Shown here: piece by piece, positions 34,145 through 42,287 of the stretch
Numbering within the stretch: the stretch's first letter is position 1
Layout of the letters: each line of letters opens with the position of its first letter
Assembly: GCF_010093025.1 (NCBI RefSeq)
Contig: NZ_CP048114.1
Span: 3,162,001 to 3,226,000 of the forward strand
DNA from: Edaphobacter sp. 12200R-103
Lineage (GTDB): Bacteria > Acidobacteriota > Terriglobia > Terriglobales > Acidobacteriaceae
DNA length: 64,000 bases
Direction: 5' to 3'
Made by a program: the position numbers and the translations under genes
Notes under the pieces: generated by a model
Database searches by the model: none
Seen by the model: the letters and a program-made list of their open reading frames with translations, nothing else
What the model was told of the DNA's origin: nothing

Positions 34145-34885
34145 ATGCTCGATACGACGAAGTGTGTACTCTCTGCTGCAGTTCTTGGTCTTGTGCTGAG
34201 CCTGACCAGCGGATGCGGGAAGCGTGAAGAGGCTCACGCCAATCTTCCGCCCGTCAAAGCTCCTGCGCTCAAACCGGCACCGGCCACGCCCATTCTGACC
34301 AAACGGGTGGAGTTGGGTGGCGAGACGTGGGACCCCGCATGGGACAAGATCGTCGAGCTGGCCCTGCCGCCCGCGATGCTGACGCATCAGGTTCCGCGCG
34401 ACGTGCAACGTTTCTGCCCTCGCTTTTACCACCTGGACGAGGCTAACAAGCGCGCCTTCTGGGCCTACTTCTTTCAGGCGCTCGCAGGGGCCGAAGCCGG
34501 GTTGGACCCCACTACGCGGGTACGCCACACCGACCCCGAGGTCGCTGTCGTTGATAAAGTGAGCGGCCGCATGGTGCGCAGCGAAGGCCTGCTGCAGCTC
34601 ACCTATGAGGACCAGCAGCGATACGGCTGCGACTTCGACTGGGGCCACGACAAAAAACTGAAGCCCGATGACCCCGACAAGACCATTCTGCAGCCGAAGA
34701 ACAACCTGGAGTGCGGCGTAAAGATCCTGGAGAACCAGATCATCGATCAGCACAAGCCACTGCTTTCAGGCACAAGCTACTGGTCGACCCTGCGGCCGGG
34801 AACGATCAGCTATCGCGTCTTTGCGAAGCAGATGACCAACGTGCCGATCGCCTGCAGGAAGCAGGCAAAGGTGGCATCGCATTGA
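34145..34885 (+). CDS. Lipoprotein with lysozyme-like (transglycosylase) domain
   Basis: A 246-residue predicted lipoprotein: signal helix MLDTTKCVLSAAVLGLVLSL followed by the lipobox LTSGC. The domain at residues 95-200 resembles a lytic-transglycosylase fold, with AYFFQALAGAEAGLDPTTR supplying a possible catalytic Glu and SEGLLQLTYEDQQRYGCDFDW taking the place of the usual GLMQL motif. It may cut peptidoglycan in the envelope. The ATG at 34145 is favoured since it begins the signal peptide; the frame opens 25 codons earlier inside the DUF1810 gene. Confidence 0.72.
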   Translation: MLDTTKCVLSAAVLGLVLSLTSGCGKREEAHANLPPVKAPALKPAPATPILTKRVELGGETWDPAWDKIVELALPPAMLTHQVPRDVQRFCPRFYHLDEANKRAFWAYFFQALAGAEAGLDPTTRVRHTDPEVAVVDKVSGRMVRSEGLLQLTYEDQQRYGCDFDWGHDKKLKPDDPDKTILQPKNNLECGVKILENQIIDQHKPLLSGTSYWSTLRPGTISYRVFAKQMTNVPIACRKQAKVASH

Positions 34886-34967
34886 TACAGGGGGAGAGAG
34901 CTTAGTCATGGTATCCACGACCCATGGAAAGCATTGGGAAGAAACTGGTTTGGCGATTGTCTGCTTT

Positions 34968-35013
34968 CCTCTGCCAACGGCCCCCACAACCCTCTGCCAG
35001 CGGCCCCCAAAAC
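34968..35013. repeat. 23-base tandem duplication before rel/spoT
   Basis: CCTCTGCCAACGGCCCCCAC-AAC (34968-34990) is followed immediately by CCTCTGCCAGCGGCCCCCAA-AAC (34991-35013), differing at two bases. It lies about 90 bases upstream of the rel/spoT start, in its probable leader. Confidence 0.7.
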
Positions 35014-35102
35014 CAGCAAACGTGTCCTTTATCCGATCCCCCGGAGATCCCCACGCCACAGAAGGGTTAGCGAACGGCCAGAGATGCGGCCTATAATGAA
35101 AC

Positions 35103-37547
35103 ATGGCATTCGTAAATCCGGCCTCCACGAAGCCTGGAATCCAGGCGCCGCCTGAGGGCCAGTCATCGAGTCCAGCACCCGGAGCCAAGATTGAGCCCAA
35201 AGCGGCTCCTCTGGCGGTGGCTGGCAAGGCTGGTGCACGTGGGGGAGTGCCTGTCCCGAAGGTTGCTGCGGAGACGAATGAGAGCTCTGCCTCACACCTG
35301 GCCGGGCTGGCGGCCGCCGATATCAGGACCATCGACGAAAAATTTCAGAAGCTGCTGGATACCGTGCATGAGAATCGCCCGGCGGATGACCTTGAGATCA
35401 TCCGCAAGGCATGGGCCTTCTGCCTGCAGCAGCACGAAGGACAGAAGCGCGCCTCCGGCGAGCCGTATGTAATTCATCCTCTTGAGGTTGGCCAGGTACT
35501 CGCCGAGCTGAAGATGGATTCGACCGCCATCGCGGCGGGCCTGCTGCACGACGCGGTCGAAGATACCGATGTCACCTCGGCGGAGATCGCCAAGCGCTTC
35601 GGAGAGCAGGTCGCCCACATCGTCGAGGGCGTCACCAAGCTGGACAAGATCAAGTTCGCCAACCGCGAAGACCATCAGGCCGAGAACATCCGCAAGATGC
35701 TGCTCGCCATGGTGACGGACGTTCGCGTGGTCATCATCAAGCTGGCCGACCGGCTGCATAACATGCGCACGCTGGAGCACCTGAAGCCCGAAAAGCAGCA
35801 GAAGATCGCCCGCGAGACGATGGAGATCTACGCTCCGCTGGCGCACCGGCTGGGCATGGGCAAGCTACGCGGCGAGCTCGAAGATCTCGCCTTCCGCTAC
35901 ACAGACGCCTTTGCCTACGAGCAGCTCTCGCATGAGGTCGATGCGCTGCGCGGCGCCGGTGAGGAGTTCCTGAAGAAGATCGTTACGCGCCTGGAACAGA
36001 AGCTGCGCGAGTTCAAGATCGAGGGCCGTGTGGAGTGGCGCATCAAGCGCCTCTACTCCATCCAGCAGAAGCTGCAGGACCAGAAGATTCCCGTCGACCA
36101 GGTGTACGACCTGCTGGCGATCCGGGTCATCACCCACAGCGTGCAGGACTGCTACGCTCTGCTGGGCCTTCTGCACTCCATCTGGAGACCGGTTCCGGGC
36201 CGCATCAAGGACTTCATCGCGATGCCGCGGCCCAACCTGTACCAGTCGCTGCACACCACGCTGATCGCCGAGGGCGGACACCAGTTCGAGGTGCAGATCC
36301 GCACCGAGGACATGCATCGCGTGGCCGAAGAGGGCATCGCAGCGCACTGGAAGTACAAGGCCGAAGACAACGTCAGCGCCAAGGACGAGCAACGCCTCGC
36401 CTGGGTGCGTCAGCTGATGGAATGGCAGCGCGAGATGACCGACCCCAACGAGTTCATGTCGACCCTGAAGATCGACCTGTACCCGGAGGAGGTTTACACC
36501 TTTACCCCCAAGGGCAAGGTGGTCGTGCTGCCCAAGGATGCAAGCCCGGTGGACTTCGCCTATGCCATCCACACCGAGGTCGGCAACACGACCGTGGGGG
36601 CGAAGGTCAATGGCCGCATCGTTCCTCTGCGCACCAGACTGAAGAACGGCGACATCGTCGAGATCACGACGCAGGTCGGGCACAACCCCAGCCGCGACTG
36701 GCTGAGCTTCACCAAGAGCTCCAAGGCGCGCAACAAGATCAAGCACTGGCTGAACGAGCATCAGCGCCAGCGCGCCATGGAGATTGGCCGCAAGCTGCTG
36801 GATCGCGAGGCCCGCAAGTACAAGCTGGCGCTGAACAAGTACACTGCGGCCGACTACGAGCGGGTCGCGGGCGAATATGGGCTGACGAGCGATGCCGAGC
36901 TTCTGGCCGGAGTCGGCTTCGGCAAGTACTCCTCGCGGCAGGTGCTCAACAAGCTCGAGCCGGGATCGACCGCGGCTCCCGAGCCGGCCCAGCCCGAAGC
37001 CGGAACCGTCGCCAACACCGTCGGCCAGATGTCGGACGCGGTCAAGCGCGTCTACTTCGGCAGGGGTTCCGAGTCTCTCCAGGTCGAGGGACAGGACGAT
37101 CTGCTGGTCTATCGCGCGCGCTGTTGTAACCCCATTCGCGGCGAGGAGATTATCGGTTACGTTACGCGCGGCAAAGGCGTGGCGGTTCACGCAAGAAGCT
37201 GTCCCAACGTGCAGAACCTGCTTTACGAGTCGGACCGTCGCATCCAGGTCGAGTGGGCGCCGATGCCGTCGGACTCAGGAAATACTCCTTCCAAAGCGCA
37301 GACCTACCCCGTCAAGATCACCATCGTCTGCGAAGACCGCTCCGGTCTGCTCAAGGAGTTTACGGCGATCATCTCCGAAGACGGCACCAACATCCGCAGC
37401 ATGGACTCAAAAGGCGCCACAGACTCCGGCGAAGCGATGGTCGACTTTGTCGTGGAGACGGTGGACGTCCGCCACCTGAACAAGATGGTTGAGCGGCTGC
37501 GCCGGGTCCCTGGAGTCCGCGAGGTCCACCGCGTCCAGAAGATCTAA
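35103..37547 (+). CDS. Bifunctional (p)ppGpp synthetase/hydrolase (Rel/SpoT)
   Basis: An 814-residue long RSH protein. A 70-residue Ala/Pro-rich extension precedes the HD hydrolase domain, which retains HPLEVGQVL and the catalytic HDAVEDT (about residue 148). The synthetase domain has GRIKDFIAMPRPNLYQSLHTT; the R-x-K-D form is the one found in bifunctional enzymes rather than in RelA. TGS (VYTFTPKGKVVVLPKDASPVDFAYAIHTEVG) and C-terminal ACT (TIVCEDRSGLLKEFTAIISEDGTNI) domains complete it. It sets alarmone levels in starvation. The ATG at 35103 gives the extension; a later start would remove it. Confidence 0.93.
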   Translation: MAFVNPASTKPGIQAPPEGQSSSPAPGAKIEPKAAPLAVAGKAGARGGVPVPKVAAETNESSASHLAGLAAADIRTIDEKFQKLLDTVHENRPADDLEIIRKAWAFCLQQHEGQKRASGEPYVIHPLEVGQVLAELKMDSTAIAAGLLHDAVEDTDVTSAEIAKRFGEQVAHIVEGVTKLDKIKFANREDHQAENIRKMLLAMVTDVRVVIIKLADRLHNMRTLEHLKPEKQQKIARETMEIYAPLAHRLGMGKLRGELEDLAFRYTDAFAYEQLSHEVDALRGAGEEFLKKIVTRLEQKLREFKIEGRVEWRIKRLYSIQQKLQDQKIPVDQVYDLLAIRVITHSVQDCYALLGLLHSIWRPVPGRIKDFIAMPRPNLYQSLHTTLIAEGGHQFEVQIRTEDMHRVAEEGIAAHWKYKAEDNVSAKDEQRLAWVRQLMEWQREMTDPNEFMSTLKIDLYPEEVYTFTPKGKVVVLPKDASPVDFAYAIHTEVGNTTVGAKVNGRIVPLRTRLKNGDIVEITTQVGHNPSRDWLSFTKSSKARNKIKHWLNEHQRQRAMEIGRKLLDREARKYKLALNKYTAADYERVAGEYGLTSDAELLAGVGFGKYSSRQVLNKLEPGSTAAPEPAQPEAGTVANTVGQMSDAVKRVYFGRGSESLQVEGQDDLLVYRARCCNPIRGEEIIGYVTRGKGVAVHARSCPNVQNLLYESDRRIQVEWAPMPSDSGNTPSKAQTYPVKITIVCEDRSGLLKEFTAIISEDGTNIRSMDSKGATDSGEAMVDFVVETVDVRHLNKMVERLRRVPGVREVHRVQKI

Positions 37548-37660
37548 GGTGTCCACCTAGGCTCGATCCTCTTTGAGGACCCCAGAGAGGCATCCTTGCG
37601 ATCGATACGGATATGCAATTGCTGCAAGCCATGCGAGTGTCATCCTTCAAGCCCTATAAA

Positions 37661-37790
37661 AGTGTCATCCTGAGCGAAGCTTCTCGCAGCCTTATCGCGA
37701 GAAGCGCAGTCGAAGGATCTGCGGTCTGCTGGCCTCAGCGAGAATCCCTAAACGCCAGATCCTTCGACTCCGCTACGCTCAGGATGACAC
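37661..37790. repeat. Dispersed intergenic element, complete copy
   Basis: GTGTCATCCTGAGCGAAGC, an inner hairpin TCTCGCAGCCTTATCGCGAGA, GTCGAAGGATCTGCGG, then AGATCCTTCGACTCCGCTACG and CTCAGGATGACAC. It is the cleanest full-length copy in the window. A degenerate GTGTCATCCTTCAAG lies just before it at 37637. Confidence 0.88.
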
Positions 37791-37856
37791 TTTACTGAGA
37801 GCACACTGAAAGAATGGATGATGGGGGTAGCAATACCACCCGAGCGGAGGACAGAG

Positions 37857-39239
37857 TTGATTTACAAGCATAACCACTTCACACGACGAAATGTCCTGAA
37901 GTTCTCCGGGATGGCCGCCATGGCCTCGGCGCTGGAACGGCTTCCCGCTCTTGCACAGTCTGCTCCCGATCACACCCTCAACATCGCTCCGTACTCGCTG
38001 GAGGTATCCCGTCGCAAATTCGTTAAGACCATTGCCTACAACCAGCAGGTCCCAGGGCCGCTGCTGCGCCTGAAGGAAGGCGTGCCCGTCACCATCGAGG
38101 TAGCCAACCACTCCAGCGACGACGAGATCGTGCACTGGCACGGCTTGTTTCTGCCCCCGGAAGTCGATGGAGCGATGGAGGAAGGCACGCCTCATATCGC
38201 TCCTGGGGCCTCGGCACGCTACACCTTTACTCCGGAGCCCTCGGGTTTCCGCTGGTATCACACCCATACCTTCGCCGGACGCAATATGAAGAAAGGCCTC
38301 TACTCGGGACAGTTCGGATTTCTGTACGTCGATCCCCGCGACAATCCAGCACGCTACGATCAGGAGTTCTTTCTGGCCCTGCATGACTGGAACGCAACCA
38401 TGGTCGGCAGCGATGACGGCTCCATGAGCCCCATCTATGACTACTCCACGATCAACGGGAAGACTCTCGGCTTCGGCGAGCCGCTTCGTGTCAAAGAGGG
38501 GCAGCGAATCGTTCTGCAGATCGTCAACACCTCCGCAACGGAGCCGCACTGGCTGGCGCTGTCAGGTCACAGGCTGCGCGTGATTGCGCTGGACGGCAAT
38601 CGCGTCCCTTCTCCCCAGGCGGTAGAGATGCTTCATCTCTCTCCTGCCGAACGTGTGTCGGTCGAGGTGGAGATGAACAATCCCGGCGTGTGGGTGCTGG
38701 GTGAGGTCCGCAAGCACGTGATGGCCACGGGGATGGGCATCGTCGTGGAGTATGCCGGACGATCCGGAAAGCCGGTCTGGAATCAACCGCGGACGCTGGA
38801 GTGGGATTACCTGCGCTTCGGGACCACGGAGGCGAGTTCGCAGGCGGGAGAACCTTCAGCGGAGCTTAAGGAATCTGTGATCCCCTTAACGTTCGAGTCG
38901 AAGTTTGAGGGGCACGGCGCCATGGACCGATGGATGATCAATGGGAGGTCGTTCCCACAGACGGAGACCGTAAAACTTGGATTCGGCCAGCGGTATCGAC
39001 TGCTCTTCAAAAACAAGAGCATGGATGACCATCCCGTCCATCTGCATCGGCACAGCTTTGAGCTACGCAGGCTGGCCGGCAGGGAGACACGGGGCATGAT
39101 GAAAGACACTATCCTGGTCAAGGCAGGCACGGAGGCAGAGGTTACATTTACAGCGAATCAGTCGGGCCTTACACTGTTCCACTGCCATCAGCAGGACCAT
39201 ATGGATATGGGTTTCATGATGCTGTTCCGCTGTTCCTGA
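37857..39239 (+). CDS. Tat-exported multicopper oxidase
   Basis: A 460-residue three-domain multicopper oxidase. The twin-arginine motif TRRNVLKF near the N-terminus marks folded export. All four copper-ligand clusters are present: HWHGL (about residue 93), WYHTH (132), HPVHLHRH (391) and HCHQQDHMDMGFM (442), the last with the Met of a type 1 copper site. Similar enzymes oxidise Cu(I) or phenols in the periplasm. TTG at 37857 was chosen because GGAGG lies seven bases upstream; ATGs 13 codons earlier have no ribosome site. It is followed by an outer-membrane protein gene. Confidence 0.92.
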   Translation: MIYKHNHFTRRNVLKFSGMAAMASALERLPALAQSAPDHTLNIAPYSLEVSRRKFVKTIAYNQQVPGPLLRLKEGVPVTIEVANHSSDDEIVHWHGLFLPPEVDGAMEEGTPHIAPGASARYTFTPEPSGFRWYHTHTFAGRNMKKGLYSGQFGFLYVDPRDNPARYDQEFFLALHDWNATMVGSDDGSMSPIYDYSTINGKTLGFGEPLRVKEGQRIVLQIVNTSATEPHWLALSGHRLRVIALDGNRVPSPQAVEMLHLSPAERVSVEVEMNNPGVWVLGEVRKHVMATGMGIVVEYAGRSGKPVWNQPRTLEWDYLRFGTTEASSQAGEPSAELKESVIPLTFESKFEGHGAMDRWMINGRSFPQTETVKLGFGQRYRLLFKNKSMDDHPVHLHRHSFELRRLAGRETRGMMKDTILVKAGTEAEVTFTANQSGLTLFHCHQQDHMDMGFMMLFRCS

Positions 39240-39257
39240 GAAAGAAAGATCAAACGA

Positions 39258-40073
39258 ATGGCATTTCTCTCGCTTCCATCGCGAAGAACAATCTGTGGTC
39301 TTTTTGTTCTGGTTCTCGGCTGCGCTCTCCACGCCAGCGCGCAGGGGAACTATGAGATCCAGGTCTACGGATCAGACACCGTTCTGCCAAAGACCACGAT
39401 GGTCGAGCTGCATTCGAATTACACCGCGAAGGGCTCCCTCTTCACGACCGATGGAACCTATCCCACCAATCATCAGGAACACGAGACCGTCGAGATTACG
39501 CAGGGACTGACGAGTTGGTCTGAGGTGGGCTTCTACATCTTCACCAGCATCCAGGATGGCCACGGTATCCAGTGGGTGGGAGATCACATCCGGCCCAGGG
39601 TACGGGTTCCGGATTCGTGGCACTGGCCCGTGGGCGTGAGCCTTTCAACAGAGATTGGATATCAGCGTCCTGCCTACTCCCCCGATACATGGACGTGGGA
39701 GCTGCGGCCCATCGTGGATAAGTCGATCGGGCGATGGTACCTCGCATTCAATCCTGCCCTGGAGCGGACGTGGCACGGGCCGGATATAAGGCAGGGCCTG
39801 GGATTCTCCCCCGGGTTCAAAGTGGGCTACGACTTCACCAAGGTCATCAGTGGAGGCCTGGAGTACTACGCGGACTACGGACGGATCGGCGCTTTCGACA
39901 GCTTCAGCAATCAGCAACAGCAGATCTTCGCCGTGACCGACCTGAACGTCTCCCCGAAGTGGGAGATCAACCTGGGCGTAGGGCTGGGATCGACTGCGGC
40001 GACAGACCACCTCATCATCAAAGGCATCCTGGGAAGGCGCTTCGACTGGCACAGGCCATCGCCGGTGGAGTAA
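39258..40073 (+). CDS. Outer-membrane beta-barrel protein of unknown role
   Basis: A 271-residue secreted protein: a signal peptide (residues 1-29, VLVLGCALHASAQ) followed by alternating hydrophobic strands rich in Tyr and Trp (VGFYIFTSIQDGHG, WYLAFNPALERTWHG, GLEYYADYGRIGAF) and ending in a strand of the last-barrel type, LIIKGILGRRFDWH. It resembles small porin or transporter-like barrels seen near metal and aromatic-compound genes. The gene begins 18 bases after the multicopper oxidase and is presumably co-transcribed. No assigned function. Confidence 0.7.
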   Translation: MAFLSLPSRRTICGLFVLVLGCALHASAQGNYEIQVYGSDTVLPKTTMVELHSNYTAKGSLFTTDGTYPTNHQEHETVEITQGLTSWSEVGFYIFTSIQDGHGIQWVGDHIRPRVRVPDSWHWPVGVSLSTEIGYQRPAYSPDTWTWELRPIVDKSIGRWYLAFNPALERTWHGPDIRQGLGFSPGFKVGYDFTKVISGGLEYYADYGRIGAFDSFSNQQQQIFAVTDLNVSPKWEINLGVGLGSTAATDHLIIKGILGRRFDWHRPSPVE

Positions 40074-40156
40074 CAACGAGAGCGGACGTGAAACCTGTCG
40101 GAACCCACCCGCTCAATTCCCGTTTTCCGATCGCTTTATGATTCCCGATCTTAAAT

Positions 40157-40310
40157 GTGTCATTCCGAGCGAAGCGGCGTAGCCGCGAAGAGCCTGCCCT
40201 GAGCGAAGTCGAATGAGCCCCCCAAACACACGCGTGTCATTCCGAGCGGAGTGCGAAGCACGAAGTCGAGGAACCCCCGCATTTCGCGATGCCGAGCGGG
40301 AAGAATCTGC
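40157..40310. repeat. Two abutting dispersed-element fragments
   Basis: GTGTCATTCCGAGCGAAGC with GCGGCGTAGCCGCG, and a second GTGTCATTCCGAGCGGAG (at about 40233) followed by CGAAGTCGAGGAACCCCCGC. Both are left ends in the same orientation, within the 330-base gene-free gap 40074-40404. Confidence 0.75.
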
Positions 40311-40356
40311 CTCACTTCAGGCACAAATGGCAACGTGGCACAAAAATAAGTTCGCT

Positions 40357-40379
40357 CTATAGTCGGATTCCGACTATAG
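40357..40379. promoter_or_regulatory. Perfect inverted repeat, candidate operator
   Basis: Arms CTATAGTCGG (40357-40366) and CCGACTATAG (40370-40379) are perfectly complementary around ATT. A weaker copy, GTCGGAGAGCGACTAT (40392-40407), runs into the start codon of the next gene. No T run follows, so it is more likely a protein-binding site than a terminator. Confidence 0.65.
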
Positions 40380-40404
40380 TATCGGGATAGGTCGGAGAGC
40401 GACT

Positions 40405-41871
40405 ATGGCGGAGTTGCACAATCCGGTGGCCCTGGTATCTGCCATGGAAGAGACGACTGCGGCGTCTTTTCCGGTATGGCCAATGACAGCGGGCGTTGCG
40501 GCGGCAGGCGTGGCGTTGAATATTGTGTGCTCGTACCTGCAGAAAGGAACACTTCCTGCGATCGCACTCCCGATCGCCGCGGCGTCGCTGCTTTTTATCG
40601 CTGCAATGATAGGCGGCGTTGCCGTTCGAATGATCTACCTGCGGGTTGTTCGCGGACAACAGAAGATGGTGACGTCCGTCGTCAGGGCTGCCTGTCTGAC
40701 ATCGCTATGGCTTCCGTCCTGGGCGCTCTTCATGGCGACGTCGTCACCGCTGGCGATGGCTGCCGCGGGACTCTGTCTGGCGTGCATGGGCATGTTTCTG
40801 AAGCGCGGCAGAATCGACGCGGACGCGGAGATCGTTCTAAATGCGCCGCACCAGCCCGGTACGCCGTTTCTCTTCCCCGATGGCCTGCTGGTGCGGAAGC
40901 TTCTGCCTTCGCTCTGGCTGGTGCTGCTCCTCGATGCAACAGTCGCTCTCGCTGCAGCAGGATGGTTTTTCATGGCATCCCTAACCGCGGCTATCTTTGC
41001 CGGTGTGCTGGTCTGGCGCGCGACGCTGCCCTCTGCTCCCGGGATCTTCGCGCGAAAGCTTCCGCCCAGGCCGGGTCAGGCTGCAATTGCAATAGCTGCG
41101 TTCGCCTTGACCATGATCGCGCTGCTTCCATATCTGAGGGCCGGGCTCTTTGAAAACATGTCCACCGTTGCCAAAAAGACGGCCGTGCAGGCCGGCCCGG
41201 AGGCGACGGGCGAGATCTCAAGCAAGGGATACATCGGGATCATCCTGATGCCATTGAAGGATCAGCAGAAGAAGATCGTTGCTCCCGTGCGGCGCGACTT
41301 CGTTCCGCACTTCGGGGTGAAGATCTCCGACCCGCTGGAGATTCCCTTCGACGGCCAGTACTGGTACTTCAAGTGGCCGGATAAACGACCGCGCCCGAAC
41401 GCGCGCGTCGTGCGAGCCAGCTCGACAAAAACGCAGGTAAGCTCGAGCACCCGCACTCCCCTGTTAATGGAAGCGCACCAGAGGCTCATCGATCCGATGG
41501 ACCTGGGCTGCTGCAGCGCAATCAACCTTATCGTCGAGAACGCCGACCAGCTGAACGGCGCCATCTCGCTGGAGCTGTGGGTGAGAAAGCTCCCCAACCC
41601 GAAGACGGCCGCGAAGCAAAGAGTAAACGCTATGACATCGGAGGATGCGCCCCATTACCTGGGCACGATGGCGATTCCATCAAGCCAGCTTCCGATCGGC
41701 GACCGTCCGAATGCCTCCGGCAGGACTGTGCCCGAGACGCTGAGTTTTCCGATTCCTGCCGGTTTAAACGGTACGGTCTTCGACGAGATCACGGTGGTCG
41801 TAAAGACCGCGCCCGAACGAGCGCGCATGGGCGCGAAGGTTGCGATCAGGAAGTTTGTGCTGGAGCCGTAG
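40405..41871 (+). CDS. Membrane protein of unknown function
   Basis: A 488-residue protein that I do not recognise. The first 250 residues carry about seven membrane helices (for example VWPMTAGVAAAGVALNIVCSYL, LPAIALPIAAASLLFIAAMIGG, LLPSLWLVLLLDATVALAAAGWFF, AAIAIAAFALTMIALLPYL). The remaining 240 residues are soluble, with no motif I can name (YIGIILMPLKDQQKKIVAPVRRDFVPHFGVKISDPLEIPFDGQYWYFKW). The start codon sits inside a degenerate palindrome, suggesting tight regulation. A terminator-like hairpin follows at 42021. Confidence 0.65.
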   Translation: MAELHNPVALVSAMEETTAASFPVWPMTAGVAAAGVALNIVCSYLQKGTLPAIALPIAAASLLFIAAMIGGVAVRMIYLRVVRGQQKMVTSVVRAACLTSLWLPSWALFMATSSPLAMAAAGLCLACMGMFLKRGRIDADAEIVLNAPHQPGTPFLFPDGLLVRKLLPSLWLVLLLDATVALAAAGWFFMASLTAAIFAGVLVWRATLPSAPGIFARKLPPRPGQAAIAIAAFALTMIALLPYLRAGLFENMSTVAKKTAVQAGPEATGEISSKGYIGIILMPLKDQQKKIVAPVRRDFVPHFGVKISDPLEIPFDGQYWYFKWPDKRPRPNARVVRASSTKTQVSSSTRTPLLMEAHQRLIDPMDLGCCSAINLIVENADQLNGAISLELWVRKLPNPKTAAKQRVNAMTSEDAPHYLGTMAIPSSQLPIGDRPNASGRTVPETLSFPIPAGLNGTVFDEITVVVKTAPERARMGAKVAIRKFVLEP

Positions 41872-41894
41872 AGCTCCCTGGCCATCTTTCAATC

Positions 41895-41998
41895 CGTCAT
41901 TCTGAGCCGCAAGGCGAAGAATCCCTGTATTTTGCCCGAAGCACCATCGGCTCTACAGGAGAAATACAGGGATCCTTCGCGTAGCTCAGGATGACGAT
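41895..41998. repeat. Dispersed intergenic element, short variant
   Basis: CGTCATTCTGAGCCGCAAG at the left, GCGTAGCTCAGGATGACG at the right, with internal complementary GAATCCCTGTATTTTGCC and GAGAAATACAGGGATCC. This is a shorter, TGTATTT-containing variant of the family. Confidence 0.75.
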
Positions 41999-42020
41999 CT
42001 CTTTGGACAAATACACCCTT

Positions 42021-42047
42021 GGCTGAAATTGGCTTCAGCCGTGTTTT
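42021..42047 (+). terminator. Terminator-like hairpin before aromatic operon
   Basis: GGCTGAA, loop ATTGGC, TTCAGCC, then GTGTTTTTA. A seven-pair stem followed by T5. It is well placed to stop transcription from the upstream membrane-protein gene; it may also be one of the lineage's intergenic hairpin repeats. Confidence 0.55.
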
Positions 42048-42096
42048 TACTTCAGGCTTGCCCGGCGGGATAGGTCCATGTATGCTGGAAGGCAAG

Positions 42097-42171
42097 ATGA
42101 TCTCTCAATCCAGCCGATTTATCAGCTTTATTTACCGCTACTGGTATCCGGTAGCGGCATCGGCGGAGTAG
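42097..42171 (+). CDS. Candidate aromatic leader peptide (24 aa)
   Basis: A short frame with its own ribosome site (GGAAGG at 42087-42092) encodes 24 residues, including the stretch [10 protein letters not shown] at positions 8-17: two Phe, three Tyr and one Trp in ten codons. It ends at TAG 42169-42171. The following 100 bases fold into alternative hairpins and a terminator immediately before trpB. Aromatic residues at this density, directly upstream of an operon that makes Trp, Phe and Tyr, match a ribosome-stalling leader peptide. Synthesis of the peptide is inferred. The sequence is too short for homology to be decisive. Confidence 0.65.
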   Translation: MISQSSRFISFIYRYWYPVAASAE

Positions 42172-42269
42172 GGTCTTCTGACGGATTAGCTCGGCGAAGT
42201 AAAGCTGAAGTTCAGAAAAGATTCGAAATCCACACGAGCCGCGACCAAAAAGGTTGCGGCTTTTGTTTT
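42135..42269 (+). promoter_or_regulatory. Putative transcription attenuator of the aromatic operon
   Basis: Segment 1 CCGCTAC (42135-42141, within the leader codons) pairs with segment 2 GTAGCGG (42151-42157). Segment 2 plus the following bases (GCGGC-A-TCG, 42154-42162) can instead pair with CGAGCCGC (42235-42242). That blocks the terminator stem GCCGCGACC (42238-42246), loop AAAAA, GGTTGCGGC (42252-42260), followed by TTTTGTTTTG. The pairings are mutually exclusive. Ribosome pausing on the Tyr codons covering segment 1 would favour the antiterminator and read-through into trpB. Confidence 0.65.
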
Positions 42270-42287
42270 GCCCGGAAGGAGCACAGG

